The notes below the pieces were generated by a model. The model was not told the origin of the DNA. It was given only the letters and a program-made list of their open reading frames with translations, and ran no database searches. The position numbers were made by a program, and so were the translations under genes. Below, piece by piece: positions 1 to 8,943 of a DNA stretch of 64,000 nt. The first letter of the stretch is position 1. The number at the start of each line of letters is the position of its first letter. This DNA is from Candidatus Villigracilis vicinus (lineage in GTDB: Bacteria > Chloroflexota > Anaerolineae > Anaerolineales > Villigracilaceae): assembly GCA_016721315.1 (NCBI GenBank), contig JADKIL010000018.1, positions 1 to 64,000 of the forward strand. The letters run 5' to 3'.

Positions 1-106
1 CGACACATACCATCGCAACTACAGCCTTTATCGCCTTTACAAGAACAAGATTTACCTTTGATGACAACAGTCAACACACCAAACTGTTTTTTTGTTTTGC
101 GTCCAT
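1..106 (-). pseudogene. Cys-rich small peptide, candidate RiPP precursor (partial, frameshifted)
   Basis: A strong ribosome binding site (GGAGG, about 9 bases upstream) precedes an ATG at 106. As written, the frame stops after about 11 codons. A one-base lengthening of the seven-A run (minus strand, 87-93) opens a frame that reaches the window edge. That frame reads QFGVLTVVIKGKSCSCKG and then DKGCSCDGMC, so it has five Cys in 15 residues in CxC and CxxxC spacings. It lies directly downstream of a radical SAM/SPASM maturase in the same cassette, which is the usual place for its substrate. The role as a precursor peptide is inferred; the end and the true frame are not visible. Confidence 0.45.
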
Positions 107-172
107 GAAATTTCACCTCCTTTCTCTTACAGATTTTTCAGAATTAGGCAAATGCAACATCTTACTTGAAAG

Positions 173-1476
173 TTATTGCTCAATTGCCAAATCTCGAATT
201 TCATACCAAACTATATTTCTTACAATCTCACACCAATATTCTGGCATGGCATTACCGAAAGAAAGTCTGTCATGAGGACATCCACCAGAACACACATATT
301 TTGCGAAGCAAGGCTGACAGTAATTGAAAGAATATAAATTTAGATGAATCAATTCACTTGCTTTTTTTTCGTCAACCAAAAAGCCAGATTTATTTACTTC
401 GCCAATCATAAATACTGAGGCAAGTGGGTCGTTTCCTTTCGTAACTCTTGAACATGTAGATATTTGACCTTCAGGTGTAACAATACAATTTGAACCAATC
501 GCTCCACAGAAATATGTGTTTATTTTGTCAATTTGCGTTCCTGCCATGCTTAAGTGAATATCATATTGCTTCGCTATTTTCTTTGATTTCACATAGTTAT
601 CTATAAATAATTGAGGATTTAGCGGGGTTATACCTATTGCCCCACTTCCAATGGCTGAAAATGGCATTAATTGAAATTTGCTTACATCCCAAATCTGCTG
701 CACATAACTGAACAAAATCGGGCATATCTTTAAGATTATCTCCTGTAATTGTAGAGCGTACTACAAAGAGAGACCCTTGACAAGTGATTGTATTTTTCCT
801 TTGATTGCGCTGTCGAATGAACTCTTTACCATTCGCTGTTGGTCTTTGTTTGTCTTGAACGGCTTGATTCCATCCATTGATAAAGACACAAAAAACCATA
901 TTGCGCTAAAAAATTGCTTTATCGTCATCTAATAATGTTCCATTAGTTACTAAAGAGAATTCAATTTCGACTGATCTTGGCTTTATAGATACAGCATAAT
1001 TAACTGCTTTACGAATTCATCCCATTTACAAGTGTTTCCCCTGTTCCATGAAATGCAATTTCAACACTATTCTCGTTTGTTTCAATTGCAAACTCAAAAC
1101 TTTTGATAGATTGTCGAATTGTATTTTCTTCCAGTGCTTTTGGCTGAATTCGTCCCGCTTCTGCATAACAGTAAACGCACCGCAGGTTACATAAATTACT
1201 CAATGACAACATTACGCCTGTTGGCTTATAAGGGAATTTTTGGGGCGTTTCAGGGTTTTCTTGTGTTCTTGATATTCCCGCTTCATCAAGAACGCTTTGA
1301 AAAAAATAGTCATTGGAAGTATTGTCGGCTATATATTCTTTTACTGTTTCTTGTGCTTCACCATCTGCTGAAAAAAACTTTCCCTGTAATGGAGAATAAA
1401 TTAACCCTTCATCTTGATTGCGGATTATAAAGAAAACGTTTTTATGAATTTCTTTCCAATTTAAACCCGTTGACAT
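173..1476 (-). pseudogene. Radical SAM/SPASM peptide maturase, broken by frameshifts (integron cassette)
   Basis: The start is ATG at 1476 (MSTGLNWKEIHKNVF) behind an AGGAAAG site. The N-terminal ~100 residues resemble the leader-binding part of peptide maturases. The radical SAM motif is CNLRCVYCY, and the strand-4 motif FSLVTNGTLLDDDK is recoverable in another frame. The C-terminal SPASM part shows CGAIGSNC, CSRV, CQPCFAKYVCSGGCPHDR and WCEI, which would bind auxiliary [4Fe-4S] clusters. The reading is spread over at least four frame segments (about 1010, 900 and 700 are break points), so the text as given does not encode one protein. Repaired length would be about 430 residues, normal for the family. 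The breaks are single-base indels, so sequencing error is as likely as decay. A Cys-rich peptide follows it. Confidence 0.8.
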
Positions 1477-1511
1477 ATATCTTTCCTTTTGTGATTTCAA
1501 ATCTTCAAACA

Positions 1512-1639
1512 GCCCAACGGTTTGCGTTACCTGCGCTGGGGTGCGGACGGCGAAGCCGTCCGACCGAAAAATGCTAAGGCGTAAAAACTGCTTGAGATTG
1601 CCGCGCAGAATCCCCAGCGTCAGGTGCACGCGGTTGGGC
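1512..1639 (-). other. attC site 1 (type A)
   Basis: Ends are GCCCAAC and GTTGGGC. The arms are complementary except for one extra base in the arm at the higher coordinate, which marks minus-strand orientation (L'' extrahelical base). The centre has a GACGGC/GCCGTC hairpin. Two bases of the spacer next to the right core are missing compared with the other sites, so it may recombine poorly. Confidence 0.9.
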
Positions 1640-1649
1640 GCGATTTTCA

Positions 1650-2302
1650 TTAACCGTATTTATCTTTTTGCGCTTTCCATTTTCCAACTGGTGAAGAAAG
1701 ATGAAAAGATGCTTGCTCATTTGGGTCAAGATTTTCTATTACTAGCGAGAGTTCATCTAGAAGCACTTAAGGCGTTTTTTTGCTTTATCAAAAAGAGACC
1801 TGAAAATTCGCGCATACGATTTGCCTTACTACCCAGGCTCCAATCATTATTTTTTTCATCGTAAACTAGAGCAGGCGCAGATTTGGAATGGGCTAAATAA
1901 TTTCGATCACTTACAAGTTGTTTAAGTAATTGATATGCTTTCCCATCCTTCGGAAATCTTTCCAGTAACTAACTGAGGGATAAATACCCATTTGCTCACA
2001 ATGTCAATTTTTCAATATCATCTACAAAACTGTCAGACAGGTTGCGTGCTGCGTAATCGTAAATATATCCTTCCGCGGCAAGAGCAGACATAACTATTAT
2101 GATACAGCAAGACGAATTAATCTCTATGGTTCAATAGGATCAATCTCATTGTACTCAAAATAATTTGCGTCATCGCCAGTAAGTTGAGACAATTTTTCCA
2201 CGCAATTCAGGTAGTTTTTCTATACTTGCTTGTATGGATAACCATTGCTTGCGGGCTATATCGATAAAACCGCCGTAAAGGTGTGTGCGACCAAATGGTC
2301 AT
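1650..2302 (-). pseudogene. Degraded copy of the HEPN-like cassette gene
   Basis: This is the same gene as the intact one at 12,008-12,658, alignable along its whole length including the flanks of the attC sites. About ten small insertions or deletions break the frame, for example in the start region, at the T-run near 1780 and near 1980-2010. Substitutions are few and indels dominate, which fits either long-read error or very recent loss. The intact copy supplies the annotation (a protein with an RNYLAH HEPN motif). Confidence 0.85.
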
Positions 2303-2336
2303 TTTTATACCTTATAAGTTAATATTTATTGCCAGC

Positions 2337-2457
2337 GCCCAACGGTGTGCGTTACCTGCGTGTGGGCGGGCGTGGACCATGCTTGGGAGCAGAAAACTCG
2401 AAGCCAAAAAATGCTTGAAATCGCGCAGACACACGTCAGGTGCACGCTTTGTTGGGC
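2337..2457 (-). other. attC site 2 (type B)
   Basis: Cores are GCCCAAC and GTTGGGC. The arms carry CGTGTGGG on one side and an ACACACG version on the other, rather than CGCTGGGG. The centre contains GCTTGGGAGC. It follows the lipoprotein gene at 2,533-3,234 on the minus strand. Confidence 0.9.
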
Positions 2458-2532
2458 GTTTTTTGTTGTATTATAACCTCTAGATTTTTTGATGACATAT
2501 CTCTTACCGATAGTTCGTGATTATTTATGACG

Positions 2533-3234
2533 TTATGGATATCTTGTTGACAGTGAAGGAATGATTGAATTATATAAAACAGCGCCTAGTCCTTCAAAGC
2601 CATCTATTTCATTGGATGGACTGCGAAAAGCGTCCCCGACGTAAAACTCAAGTACAGTGTTAAGGGACTTGTCGGCAATAACGAATACATAAGTTGTTGA
2701 ATATCTTTTTTCGATTGGCACCTCAACAGGGCAGGGTGAGTTTGCTGTGCAAAGCATTAGTGATAAATCACTAATTACATTTTCATATTTAATTGTCCGA
2801 TTTTCGGGAATAGTGAATGAATTGGTTAATGCTAGTCCTTCGCAAAATATTGGAGCAGAGGTTATACCTGCGTCAAGATCTGTTGAAACAATGCATTTAC
2901 CTGGTATAGGTGATGACGAAACAATGTAAGGGTGTAATACAATATCGAAACCTGTGCCAGTTGATGTCTCAATCCTATATATCGAAACTGTTGTAGTGGA
3001 ACTTGAAAGATTTTCACGAACAGTGAAGTCTTTGGGGATTTCAATTACATATTTATCGGCAATAAATACTTTTTGAACTTCACTATTTAATGCCGACTCG
3101 GAAGTTGGTGAGGTAGTGTTAGTTGATGTTGTGACAACTACGGGAGTAATTGATGGATTTGGCGTAGAAGTTACAACTGGGGCACAAGCGTTAATTATTA
3201 GGGCGATTGTCAGTAAGGTTAATGGCTTTTTCAT
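2533..3234 (-). CDS. Cassette-borne lipoprotein of unknown function
   Basis: A 233-aa protein with a short signal peptide and lipobox INAC (Cys about residue 16), so it is probably lipid-anchored outside the cytoplasmic membrane. A Ser/Thr/Pro-rich linker (about 20-50) leads into a 180-residue domain rich in beta-strand patterns with four Cys (GKCIV, PIFCEG, LCTANSPC), which could form disulfides. I recognise no family. It is intact, stands alone between attC sites 2 and 3, and has the RBS AAGGAGA before the ATG at 3,234. Its leader resembles that of the broken lipoprotein at 4,375-5,099 (NACAPxVTT). Confidence 0.8.
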   Translation of the reverse strand: MKKPLTLLTIALIINACAPVVTSTPNPSITPVVVTTSTNTTSPTSESALNSEVQKVFIADKYVIEIPKDFTVRENLSSSTTTVSIYRIETSTGTGFDIVLHPYIVSSSPIPGKCIVSTDLDAGITSAPIFCEGLALTNSFTIPENRTIKYENVISDLSLMLCTANSPCPVEVPIEKRYSTTYVFVIADKSLNTVLEFYVGDAFRSPSNEIDGFEGLGAVLYNSIIPSLSTRYP

Positions 3235-3324
3235 TGTCTTCTCCTTGTAGAGAATGACGAATGAAGGGGATATAAAGTTCCGTCAGGGCATGGCTAATTA
3301 CTTATTTACATTTTGCAAGGAAAC

Positions 3325-3461
3325 GCCCAACGGTTTGCGCTAGTGGCGTGTGGGCGGGCTGAGATTCTGTTTGGGAGCAGAAAAAACTCGAAGCCAGAAA
3401 AATGCTTGTGAAAATGCCGCACGCGAAGCGTCCCACACGTCAGGCGCACGCTTTGTTGGGC
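3325..3461 (-). other. attC site 3 (type B)
   Basis: Cores are GCCCAAC and GTTGGGC. At 137 bp it is the longest site here. It has type B arms (GTGTGGG/CCCACAC). One arm reads TAGTGGCG where others have TACCTGCG. Confidence 0.88.
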
Positions 3462-3502
3462 TGTGATAGAACACCTTGCGCCTTGAACAACCCGAGTCGT
3501 TC

Positions 3503-4114
3503 TCATGGATTGATGGGCGGAACTAAATACCTGACCACATTATCGGAACGAATTTGAGGTGGGTATACAAAGCCATAATCTATTCGAATTATTTTCCCTT
3601 GCTTTATCTGTAGAGTTAAGCTTGTTTTATTCTCCTGATTGCCAATAAATACAATCGCATAATCTCCTGTTGGATAGTTCTTATCTGAATACGCAGACTC
3701 CGAAACCTGATATACGGCATATAACTCAGAGACATCCAGACCTTGCCAACTTCCAATATCTTCTTTCCTAAGAAAAGAACCTTCCGAACCAAGGAAAGGG
3801 AGAACTTCAACAGAGTCGCCTTCCTTCTCAGTTTTCAAGCACTTAGGCGGTCCACCTAAACCTTCGGCAAAAGTGCAGTTGGTAGATGTGAAATCGAGAA
3901 GTTGTTGCAATTCAGTTACATCTCCTCCCAAAACCACGGTAATGATTTTATCTATTTCTGCAAAACCTGTTTGGTTCAGAGTAGCGCTGATGGTAGGACT
4001 CGGTATTGCTTGCAACGTAGCACTGATGGTGGGACTTGGTTCAGATTGCAAACCAGTACAAGCAGTTACAAGAACGCTCATTGCGAAAAGAAACACGGCT
4101 AAACGACTCGTCAC
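3503..4114 (-). CDS. Cassette-borne lipoprotein with PSPTISATL repeats
   Basis: A 203-aa protein starting at 4,114 with a signal peptide and lipobox VTAC (Cys about 19). Residues about 25-48 hold two copies of PSPTISATL, a Pro/Ser/Thr linker. The remaining ~150 residues form a globular part with a CTFAEGLGGPPKC segment and a probable beta-rich C-terminus ending in PPINP. No family is recognised. It is intact and is the middle of three adjacent lipoprotein cassettes. Confidence 0.8.
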   Translation of the reverse strand: MTSRLAVFLFAMSVLVTACTGLQSEPSPTISATLQAIPSPTISATLNQTGFAEIDKIITVVLGGDVTELQQLLDFTSTNCTFAEGLGGPPKCLKTEKEGDSVEVLPFLGSEGSFLRKEDIGSWQGLDVSELYAVYQVSESAYSDKNYPTGDYAIVFIGNQENKTSLTLQIKQGKIIRIDYGFVYPPQIRSDNVVRYLVPPINP

Positions 4115-4163
4115 AGGTAGGCATAACTATTCTCCTAGGTAGTATAGAATGGGTGTCATCACA

Positions 4164-4294
4164 GCCCAACAGTTTACGTTAGCCGCGTGTGGGCGGGCGC
4201 GGATTCTGTTTGGGAGCAGAAAAAAAACTCGAGACTAGAAAACTACTTGTAAACCGCGCAGAATCTCACACATCAGGCGTACGCTTTGTTAGGC
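4164..4294 (-). other. attC site 4 (type B)
   Basis: Cores are GCCCAAC and GTTAGGC. Type B arms; the inner part is close to site 3 (GGATTCTGTTTGGGAGC). It follows the broken lipoprotein gene on the minus strand. Confidence 0.88.
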
Positions 4295-4374
4295 ACGGTT
4301 ACTTTATGCAGAACCTCCCGCAGGCTACTTGAACTTATTTGCAGAGTAAACTGCGGGAGGTGTAGCAATGTTAG

Positions 4375-5099
4375 TTACTCAAGCGTTATCGATTCTACGA
4401 TTTCGTGAAAGAAAGTCAGATTTGCCTCATCTATTGTTCGATAAACATCGCGCCATTCCATGCCACTGCTGATCTCAACATTATACGGCTGCCCCATAAT
4501 GGTTACTAGGTCATTTGTCTGCTCATCAAACAACATAACTGATCTGGAATAGAAATGGTTTATTTGCCCTGTCTCTGAAAGTTGTGATGTATTCAAACCC
4601 CTTAGAACCTTCCAATATTAAGTTGGCTAATTCTGATAAGCAGGCTTCTTGCGTCAGAGAGCGACTCGCCGTCTTTCAAGTTCAGTAATGATTGGTACGT
4701 AGTATCTTCTTTCCAATCCGGCTTCTGAGCATTCATTGTGTATTGGATTACGACATTATAGGAATTCGCGAGTTCATTGATTCGTTCCGATGGGTCTGTC
4801 CCATACGGATATACTTTGTCAGACCCGATTTCAATGCGGATGGTATCGTCTGATACATAATCTAGGACGAACCAATTGGATGGATATTGAAAACCAAGTC
4901 CGAAAGTGTTGTTCACATACAAATTCTGAATCGCAGATGGATTCATCTCTGTTGGTGAAACGGCGATGGGTATCTGCGTTTCTACAAATGCGGCTGGCTC
5001 GGTAGTTAGCAGGGGTGCGGCAGTGGTAGTCACCAGTGGAGCACAAGCATTAAGTGTTAATATTATTGTCAATAGGAATAGGGTTAAAGTTTTTTTCAT
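4375..5099 (-). pseudogene. Cassette-borne lipoprotein, split by one frameshift
   Basis: The first frame runs from 5,099 to 4,602 (165 aa). It has signal peptide MKKTLTLFLLTIILTLNAC and lipobox LNAC, then a Thr/Pro linker and a domain with the pattern FGLGFQYPSNWFV. That resembles the PsbP-like or PhoP-associated lipoprotein fold often written TFGFSFKYPSDW; this is inferred from pattern only. The second frame (4,596-4,375) continues naturally with YITTFRDRANKPFLFQ-like text read across the junction and ends in FFHEIVESITLE. A single base change near 4,600 would restore about 240 residues. Confidence 0.75.
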
Positions 5100-5190
5100 T
5101 ATATTCTCCTTGCGGGTAATGACGAATGGCGGATAAATAAAGTTCCCGCTAGGAGCGTAAATTTACTTACTTGTGATTTGTAAAGGAAAC

Positions 5191-5318
5191 GCCCAACGGT
5201 TTGCGTTACCTGCGCTGGGGCGGGGACGGCGAAGCCGTCCAGCCAGAAAATGCTAAGGCGTAGAAAACTGCTTGGGAATGGCGCAGAATCCCCAGCGTCA
5301 GGTGCACCTTTGTTAGCC
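5191..5318 (-). other. attC site 5 (type A)
   Basis: Cores are GCCCAAC and GTTAGCC. It has the CGCTGGGG arms and the central GACGGC/GCCGTC hairpin. The higher-coordinate spacer lacks the usual GC (ACCTTTG instead of ACGCTTTG). Confidence 0.88.
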
Positions 5319-5456
5319 CGTTTTTGGATTATGAATGTACTCTTCTCTGTTCGAAGGACGATAAGGTTCTTCTTTACCAAATGCCCGTCAAAATCTTAAT
5401 CAGCGGGCTGGAACAAAACCATTCAAATCCTTGAATAGGAAAAATAACATAGATAT

Positions 5457-5934
5457 TCAATAATAATCTAAAGATATGGCAAGGAACGCTGCGGGTCTTT
5501 TGAGATATAGGGGGGTATTAATGATAATTATCATGCTTGCCATTAGAAAGACATACCAAAATATTCCATAAAAATAATCCGCAGCACTGAAAAGATTGTA
5601 ATTAGTAAAGTGTGAATGTCCAAAGCGGAAAAGGCTAAATGATTTTTGAGAAAGCAGTATATTGTGCTCGTCAGATTTGTCGCTGTATGGTAAAACCGCT
5701 TGCAAGAATTGAGACTATTGGCAACTACACCACCAATAACATCGAACGCAAGAAATCCCGCCAAAATGTGTTGCCACCAAGTCCAGTTTTAGTGCATGTG
5801 TGTAAGTATAAAAATCCATAAAGGCTTGCGCCTGTTGAACTTGCTATCCAACCTAAAATCTGGTCTGCATTATTTACCAGTACCCAGTAAAAAATCTGCT
5901 TTCCCGTAACTCCAATTGATATTGGATTCATCAT
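5457..5934 (-). pseudogene. Small integral membrane protein cassette, frameshifted
   Basis: Three overlapping minus-strand frames make up one protein of roughly 160 residues. The start MMNPISIGVTGKQIFYWVL is at 5,934. The middle segment AGFLAFDVIGGVVANS is followed by CKRFYH, and the last segment has hydrophobic stretches YFYGIFWYVFLMASMIIIIN. Four or so membrane segments are likely. The FDxIGGVVANS...KRxYH pattern recurs in unnamed membrane proteins, but I cannot assign a function. Frame breaks lie near 5,750 and 5,600. Confidence 0.6.
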
Positions 5935-5975
5935 TTTGCATGAGTTTCTCCGTGCGGTTTTGTTTGCAAGGAACG

Positions 5976-6109
5976 GGCTAACGGTTCCCGCATTACCGGC
6001 GCGGGCGCGGGCGTGTGGGATACGCCAACCAGAGCCAATCATTATCAAACCATTAGGAAGCAAAAGAGCGCGCATAACCTTTCAATCCGTCCGGTGCATG
6101 TAGTTCGAC
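5976..6109 (-). other. attC site 6 (type C, GTCGAAC core)
   Basis: It runs from GGCTAAC to GTTCGAC. The arms are TTACCGGC against GTCCGGTGCA, with the extra base again in the higher-coordinate arm. The outer core GTCGAAC belongs to the regulator cassette that ends here and matches the core at 6,588 that starts the same cassette, as expected for a cassette moving as a circle. Confidence 0.8.
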
Positions 6110-6357
6110 GGCGTGTGCCGCCAAAGTATGACTGCCTAGCAAGCAGTCTTTACCCTAAAGTGGCCGGATAATTCAAGCCTTCAGCGAGGCTGGCGCATTT
6201 GTTTTCGCCGTGCCGCGCGTCCCCTTGACATGAGCGTTGCGAGGGGTATGCTTGCGCGCTCTGCGGCGGACGCGCTCTTGGAAACAACCCCTTGTCTTAT
6301 GGTCTATCTGAAAAAAAACGTATTGCAAAAAGCAATACTAACTGATAGAATGGGGAC

Positions 6358-6572
6358 TTACGAAAACAGCAAAGACTTTCGATTGTCCAAAGAAGATCCG
6401 ACACACCTGACAAGCCTGAAAGAACGAACGCGGGTCGAATGAACGGCGATTGTAGAAATTGCCTGGCAATGCTAAATCAAGGCATGTTTGAGGGGTTCCC
6501 GCGCGTGAGCGTGGTGGCTCAACATGCCTGAATTCGGCGAGATAGAAGCCCCTAGGAGGAAAAAAAAGTAAA
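6358..6572 (+). pseudogene. Degraded copy 1 of the RHH regulator cassette gene
   Basis: It aligns with 8,448-8,679. The ATG is replaced by TTACG, and there are several single-base losses (for example one A in GAACGG and one G in the Gly-rich part). The upstream inverted repeat TATTGC-AAAAA-GCAATA (6,321-6,337) is retained. Like copy 2 it reads on the plus strand, against the array. Confidence 0.75.
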
Positions 6573-6587
6573 CGGCAGGGTCAAGCC

Positions 6588-6710
6588 GTCGAACGGTTCG
6601 CATTGCCGGCGGCGGGCGGCGGGACGCCGTCCGACTGGGAAAATGCTGAGGCGTAGAAAAGGCTTGGACTCGCCAGGAATCCCCAGCGTCGGGTGCACGC
6701 TTTGTTGGGT
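6588..6710 (-). other. attC site 7
   Basis: It runs from GTCGAAC to GTTGGGT. The arms are mixed: the GCATTGCCGGCGGCGGG side resembles type C, while the CCCCAGCGTCGGGTGCAC side is type A. A central GGACGCC/GGACTCG part is imperfect. Confidence 0.82.
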
Positions 6711-7330
6711 GCACATTGATTCTGCGGACTTGCTTGTCTGAGATACTTCGACCATAAACTGCCAATGCAAAGGCTTCCTGTCAACACGGCGGTCATGGAC
6801 CAGACATTTTGTGAAAGAGTCGCAAATTTCTCACAGCCAGAGTAAAATGCAGCAAATAAAAGAGACCAGATAGATTCAAAAAACGCCTGCCCACTTAGAA
6901 AATACCTTTGCCTTTTATTGTCAGCCCCAACTAACAAATAGCCACACAAGGCGCGAAAGAAATTGTGGTTCTAATCGGACAGAATTGTACCCAAAGAAAA
7001 ATGGAATGGAAAGAAAAGATTTGACCTTGTCATTTCCACGAGCAATAAGCGGAATAAGGAATAACAATGATTTCTATGGGGCGGATAATCATCAGAATAA
7101 GACCAATTTGTCCAATGCGTTTTAGTGATGGCACAAATTGGAATTCCTAACAGAGCATGAACAGGACGGAAATCACAATTTCTATTGAAATAAGTGGAAT
7201 TGCAATGTATCGAGTGCAAATAATGGTATTTCATAATATTTTCGAAATAATTAAACACAATAACTATGAAAAAGAAAATGATATGCAAAGTGTGCAGATA
7301 ATTAATGCCCATCCACGAACTTCGGATAAT
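6711..7330 (-). pseudogene. Membrane protein cassette, frameshifted; function unknown
   Basis: Hydrophobic segments appear in two minus-strand frames. From about 7,312 there is HTLHIIFFFIVIVFNYFEN; from 6,949 down to the attC there is a piece with FFESIWSLLFAAFYSGCEK and SMTAVLTGSLCIGSLW. The last piece reads through into the attC (NKACT ending), which shows that its true stop was lost or lies in another frame. It is probably one protein of about 170-200 residues broken by indels. No family is recognised. Confidence 0.4.
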
Positions 7331-7410
7331 AGAAAGTTCAGTTTTTATTCTTTTAACAAAATGTTGTTTCCATTAATCATAAGTGGTTTCTTTATAAAAA
7401 TTACGCAAGC

Positions 7411-7540
7411 GCCCAACGGTTTGCGTTACCTGCGCTGGGGCGGGGACGGCGAAGCCGTCCGACTGGGAAAATGATAAGGCGTAGAAAACTGCTTGGGATG
7501 TGCGCAGAATCCCCAGCGTCAGGTGCACGCTTTGTTAGGC
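7411..7540 (-). other. attC site 8 (type A)
   Basis: Cores are GCCCAAC and GTTAGGC, 130 bp, with the central GACGGCGAAGCCGTC hairpin. It follows the VOC-family cassette gene. Confidence 0.92.
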
Positions 7541-7690
7541 AACTTTTATTTTACCCAAACGACGGCAGAAAAAAGACACCGCCGCTAACAAGCCTAACTT
7601 TTACACATAACTTTGATTCTGGCAATGATAAAAAAATTACCAGAACATTTGCAAAAAAGAACCTCAAATTTTTCCGTAAATAATTAAGGT
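7541..7690 (-). other. Non-coding cassette tail with a motif shared by other cassettes
   Basis: Between the VOC stop codon and attC 8 there is no open frame. It contains TTTTACACATAACTTTGATT. Close versions occur at about 9,611 and 11,374, each in a cassette tail next to an attC. It may be a shared 3' end carried by these cassettes. Confidence 0.45.
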
Positions 7691-7694
7691 TTGG

Positions 7695-8063
7695 TTAGGT
7701 ACTTTTTCTATAAGCACGACTAGAAATTGCAACTGAATTTTTATCAGGGTCTTTTGCATTTGCAAATGAGTAACCATTTGCTTGGTGTGTACTGCCAAAC
7801 TCAAGCCCTTGTGCCGCAGATTCTTTCTTGAATTTTTCAACGTCCTCAACATCGAACATGAGTTTTACACCAACCTGACCTAATTTTATGCTTTTCGCAG
7901 CTTGGTGAATCAGAATATTTGCACCACCATTTTGAGACTTCAATTCAATAAGTCCTTCAACTACTTCGCCAGTTGAAATAAAGCCAAAGTATTTCTGATA
8001 GAACTCGGCGGTTGCTTGCATGTTTTTTGCGTAGAGCAAGATTGTGTTTAAGGATGTTCGCAT
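7695..8063 (-). CDS. VOC (glyoxalase/bleomycin-resistance fold) protein
   Basis: 122 residues, intact, starting MRTSLNTILLYAKNMQATAEFYQKYFGF at 8,063. The opening matches the first beta-alpha-beta module of vicinal oxygen chelate proteins, and the end FANAKDPDKNSVAISSR matches the typical last module (usually DPDGNxxxL). The usual metal-ligand His and Glu are only partly evident (IELKSQNGG, DPDKNSV), so binding rather than catalysis is possible. It is the only gene of its cassette and is followed by attC 8 after about 150 bases of non-coding tail. VOC proteins are common cassette cargo. Confidence 0.85.
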   Translation of the reverse strand: MRTSLNTILLYAKNMQATAEFYQKYFGFISTGEVVEGLIELKSQNGGANILIHQAAKSIKLGQVGVKLMFDVEDVEKFKKESAAQGLEFGSTHQANGYSFANAKDPDKNSVAISSRAYRKST

Positions 8064-8076
8064 TAGATTTTTGGTT

Positions 8077-8207
8077 GCCTAACGGTTCGCGTTACCGGCG
8101 GCGGGCGTGTGCGGGATAGCTAACCGAGAGCCAATCATTACCAAAACCATTAGAAGCAAAAGACGCGCCATAACCTTTCAATCCGTCCGGTGCACGTATT
8201 GTTCGAC
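8077..8207 (-). other. attC site 9 (type C, GTCGAAC core)
   Basis: It runs from GCCTAAC to GTTCGAC and is nearly the same as site 6 (same AGAGCCAATCATTA centre). It ends the second regulator cassette. Confidence 0.85.
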
Positions 8208-8270
8208 GGCGTGTGCCGCCAAAAGTATGACTGCCCAGCAAGCAGTCTTTACCCCGCAGCAAGGGGTCGC

Positions 8271-8322
8271 CATGTCAAGGGGGTTCAAGCGAGGCTGGCG
8301 CATTTGGGTCCCCCTTGACATG
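8271..8322. repeat. 13-bp inverted repeat inside the regulator cassette
   Basis: CATGTCAAGGGGG (8,271-8,283) and CCCCCTTGACATG (8,310-8,322) are exact inverse copies with a 26-base loop. The region between attC 9 and the regulator start has further GC-rich self-complementary pieces and no clear gene. It could be a transcribed structure or a binding site. Confidence 0.6.
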
Positions 8323-8410
8323 AGCGTTGCGAGGGGTATGCTTGCGCTCTGGGCGGTCACACGCGCTCTTGAAACAACCCCCTTGTCTTATGGTCATATC
8401 TGAAAAAACG

Positions 8411-8427
8411 TATTGCAAAAAGCAATA
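8411..8427. promoter_or_regulatory. Candidate operator TATTGC-AAAAA-GCAATA
   Basis: A perfect 6-bp inverted repeat with a five-A spacer lies 20 bases before the start of an RHH-type gene. It is kept unchanged in the other copy of the cassette (6,321-6,337). RHH proteins usually bind such repeats at their own promoters, so autoregulation is likely. Confidence 0.6.
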
Positions 8428-8447
8428 CTAACTGATAGAATGGGGAC

Positions 8448-8679
8448 ATGAAAACAGCAAAGACTTTTCGATTGTCCAAAGAAGCCCTGACACACCTGAC
8501 AAGCCTGAAAGAACGAACGGGGTCGAATGGAAACGGCGATTGTAGAAATTGCCTTGGCAATGCTAAATCAAGGCATGTTTGGAGGGGTTCCCGCGCGTGA
8601 GCGTGGGGTGGCTCCAAACATGCCTGAATTCGGCGAGATAGAAGCCCCTAGGAGGAAAAAGCGTAAACGTAGGAATTAG
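8448..8679 (+). pseudogene. Ribbon-helix-helix type regulator, copy 2 (one apparent frameshift)
   Basis: It starts ATG 8,448 with MKTAKTFRLSKEALTHLTSL, then KERTGSN. Dropping one G near 8,528 gives ETAIVEIALAMLNQGMF and a Lys/Arg-rich tail ending in KRKRRN at TAG 8,677-8,679. The other copy differs at the same spot (one A short), so the ancestral frame was probably open, about 76 aa. The FRLS.. strand followed by two helices with TxxxALxxML is typical of RHH (CopG/Arc-like) DNA-binding proteins. It is the only clear cassette gene on the plus strand and carries its own promoter region. An antitoxin role is possible, but no toxin gene is visible. Confidence 0.6.
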
Positions 8680-8684
8680 AAGCC

Positions 8685-8814
8685 GTCGAACGGTTTGCGT
8701 TACCTGCGCTGGGGTGGGGACGGCGAAGCCGTCCAACTGGAAAAATGCTAAGGCGTAGAAAACTGCTTGGGATTTGCGCAGAATCCCCAGCGTCAGGTGC
8801 ACGCTTTGTTGGGC
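8685..8814 (-). other. attC site 10
   Basis: It runs from GTCGAAC (left core, shared with the regulator cassette) to GTTGGGC. Type A arms with the GACGGCGAAGCCGTC hairpin. Confidence 0.9.
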
Positions 8815-8943
8815 GCATGTGCTTGAAGTGACTTATGCCAAAAACAAGAACCGAAGCCCGAAGACAAATATTCATACCATCAACTAAACTTTATTCATTC
8901 AGATATTTTTTCTTACGAGAATATAAAAACTTATTAATCGCTT

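Noticed and set aside
8107..8403. 98-aa plus-strand ORF between attC 9 and the regulator
   Set aside because: It begins inside the attC, the reading breaks in the other copy, and it has no RBS.
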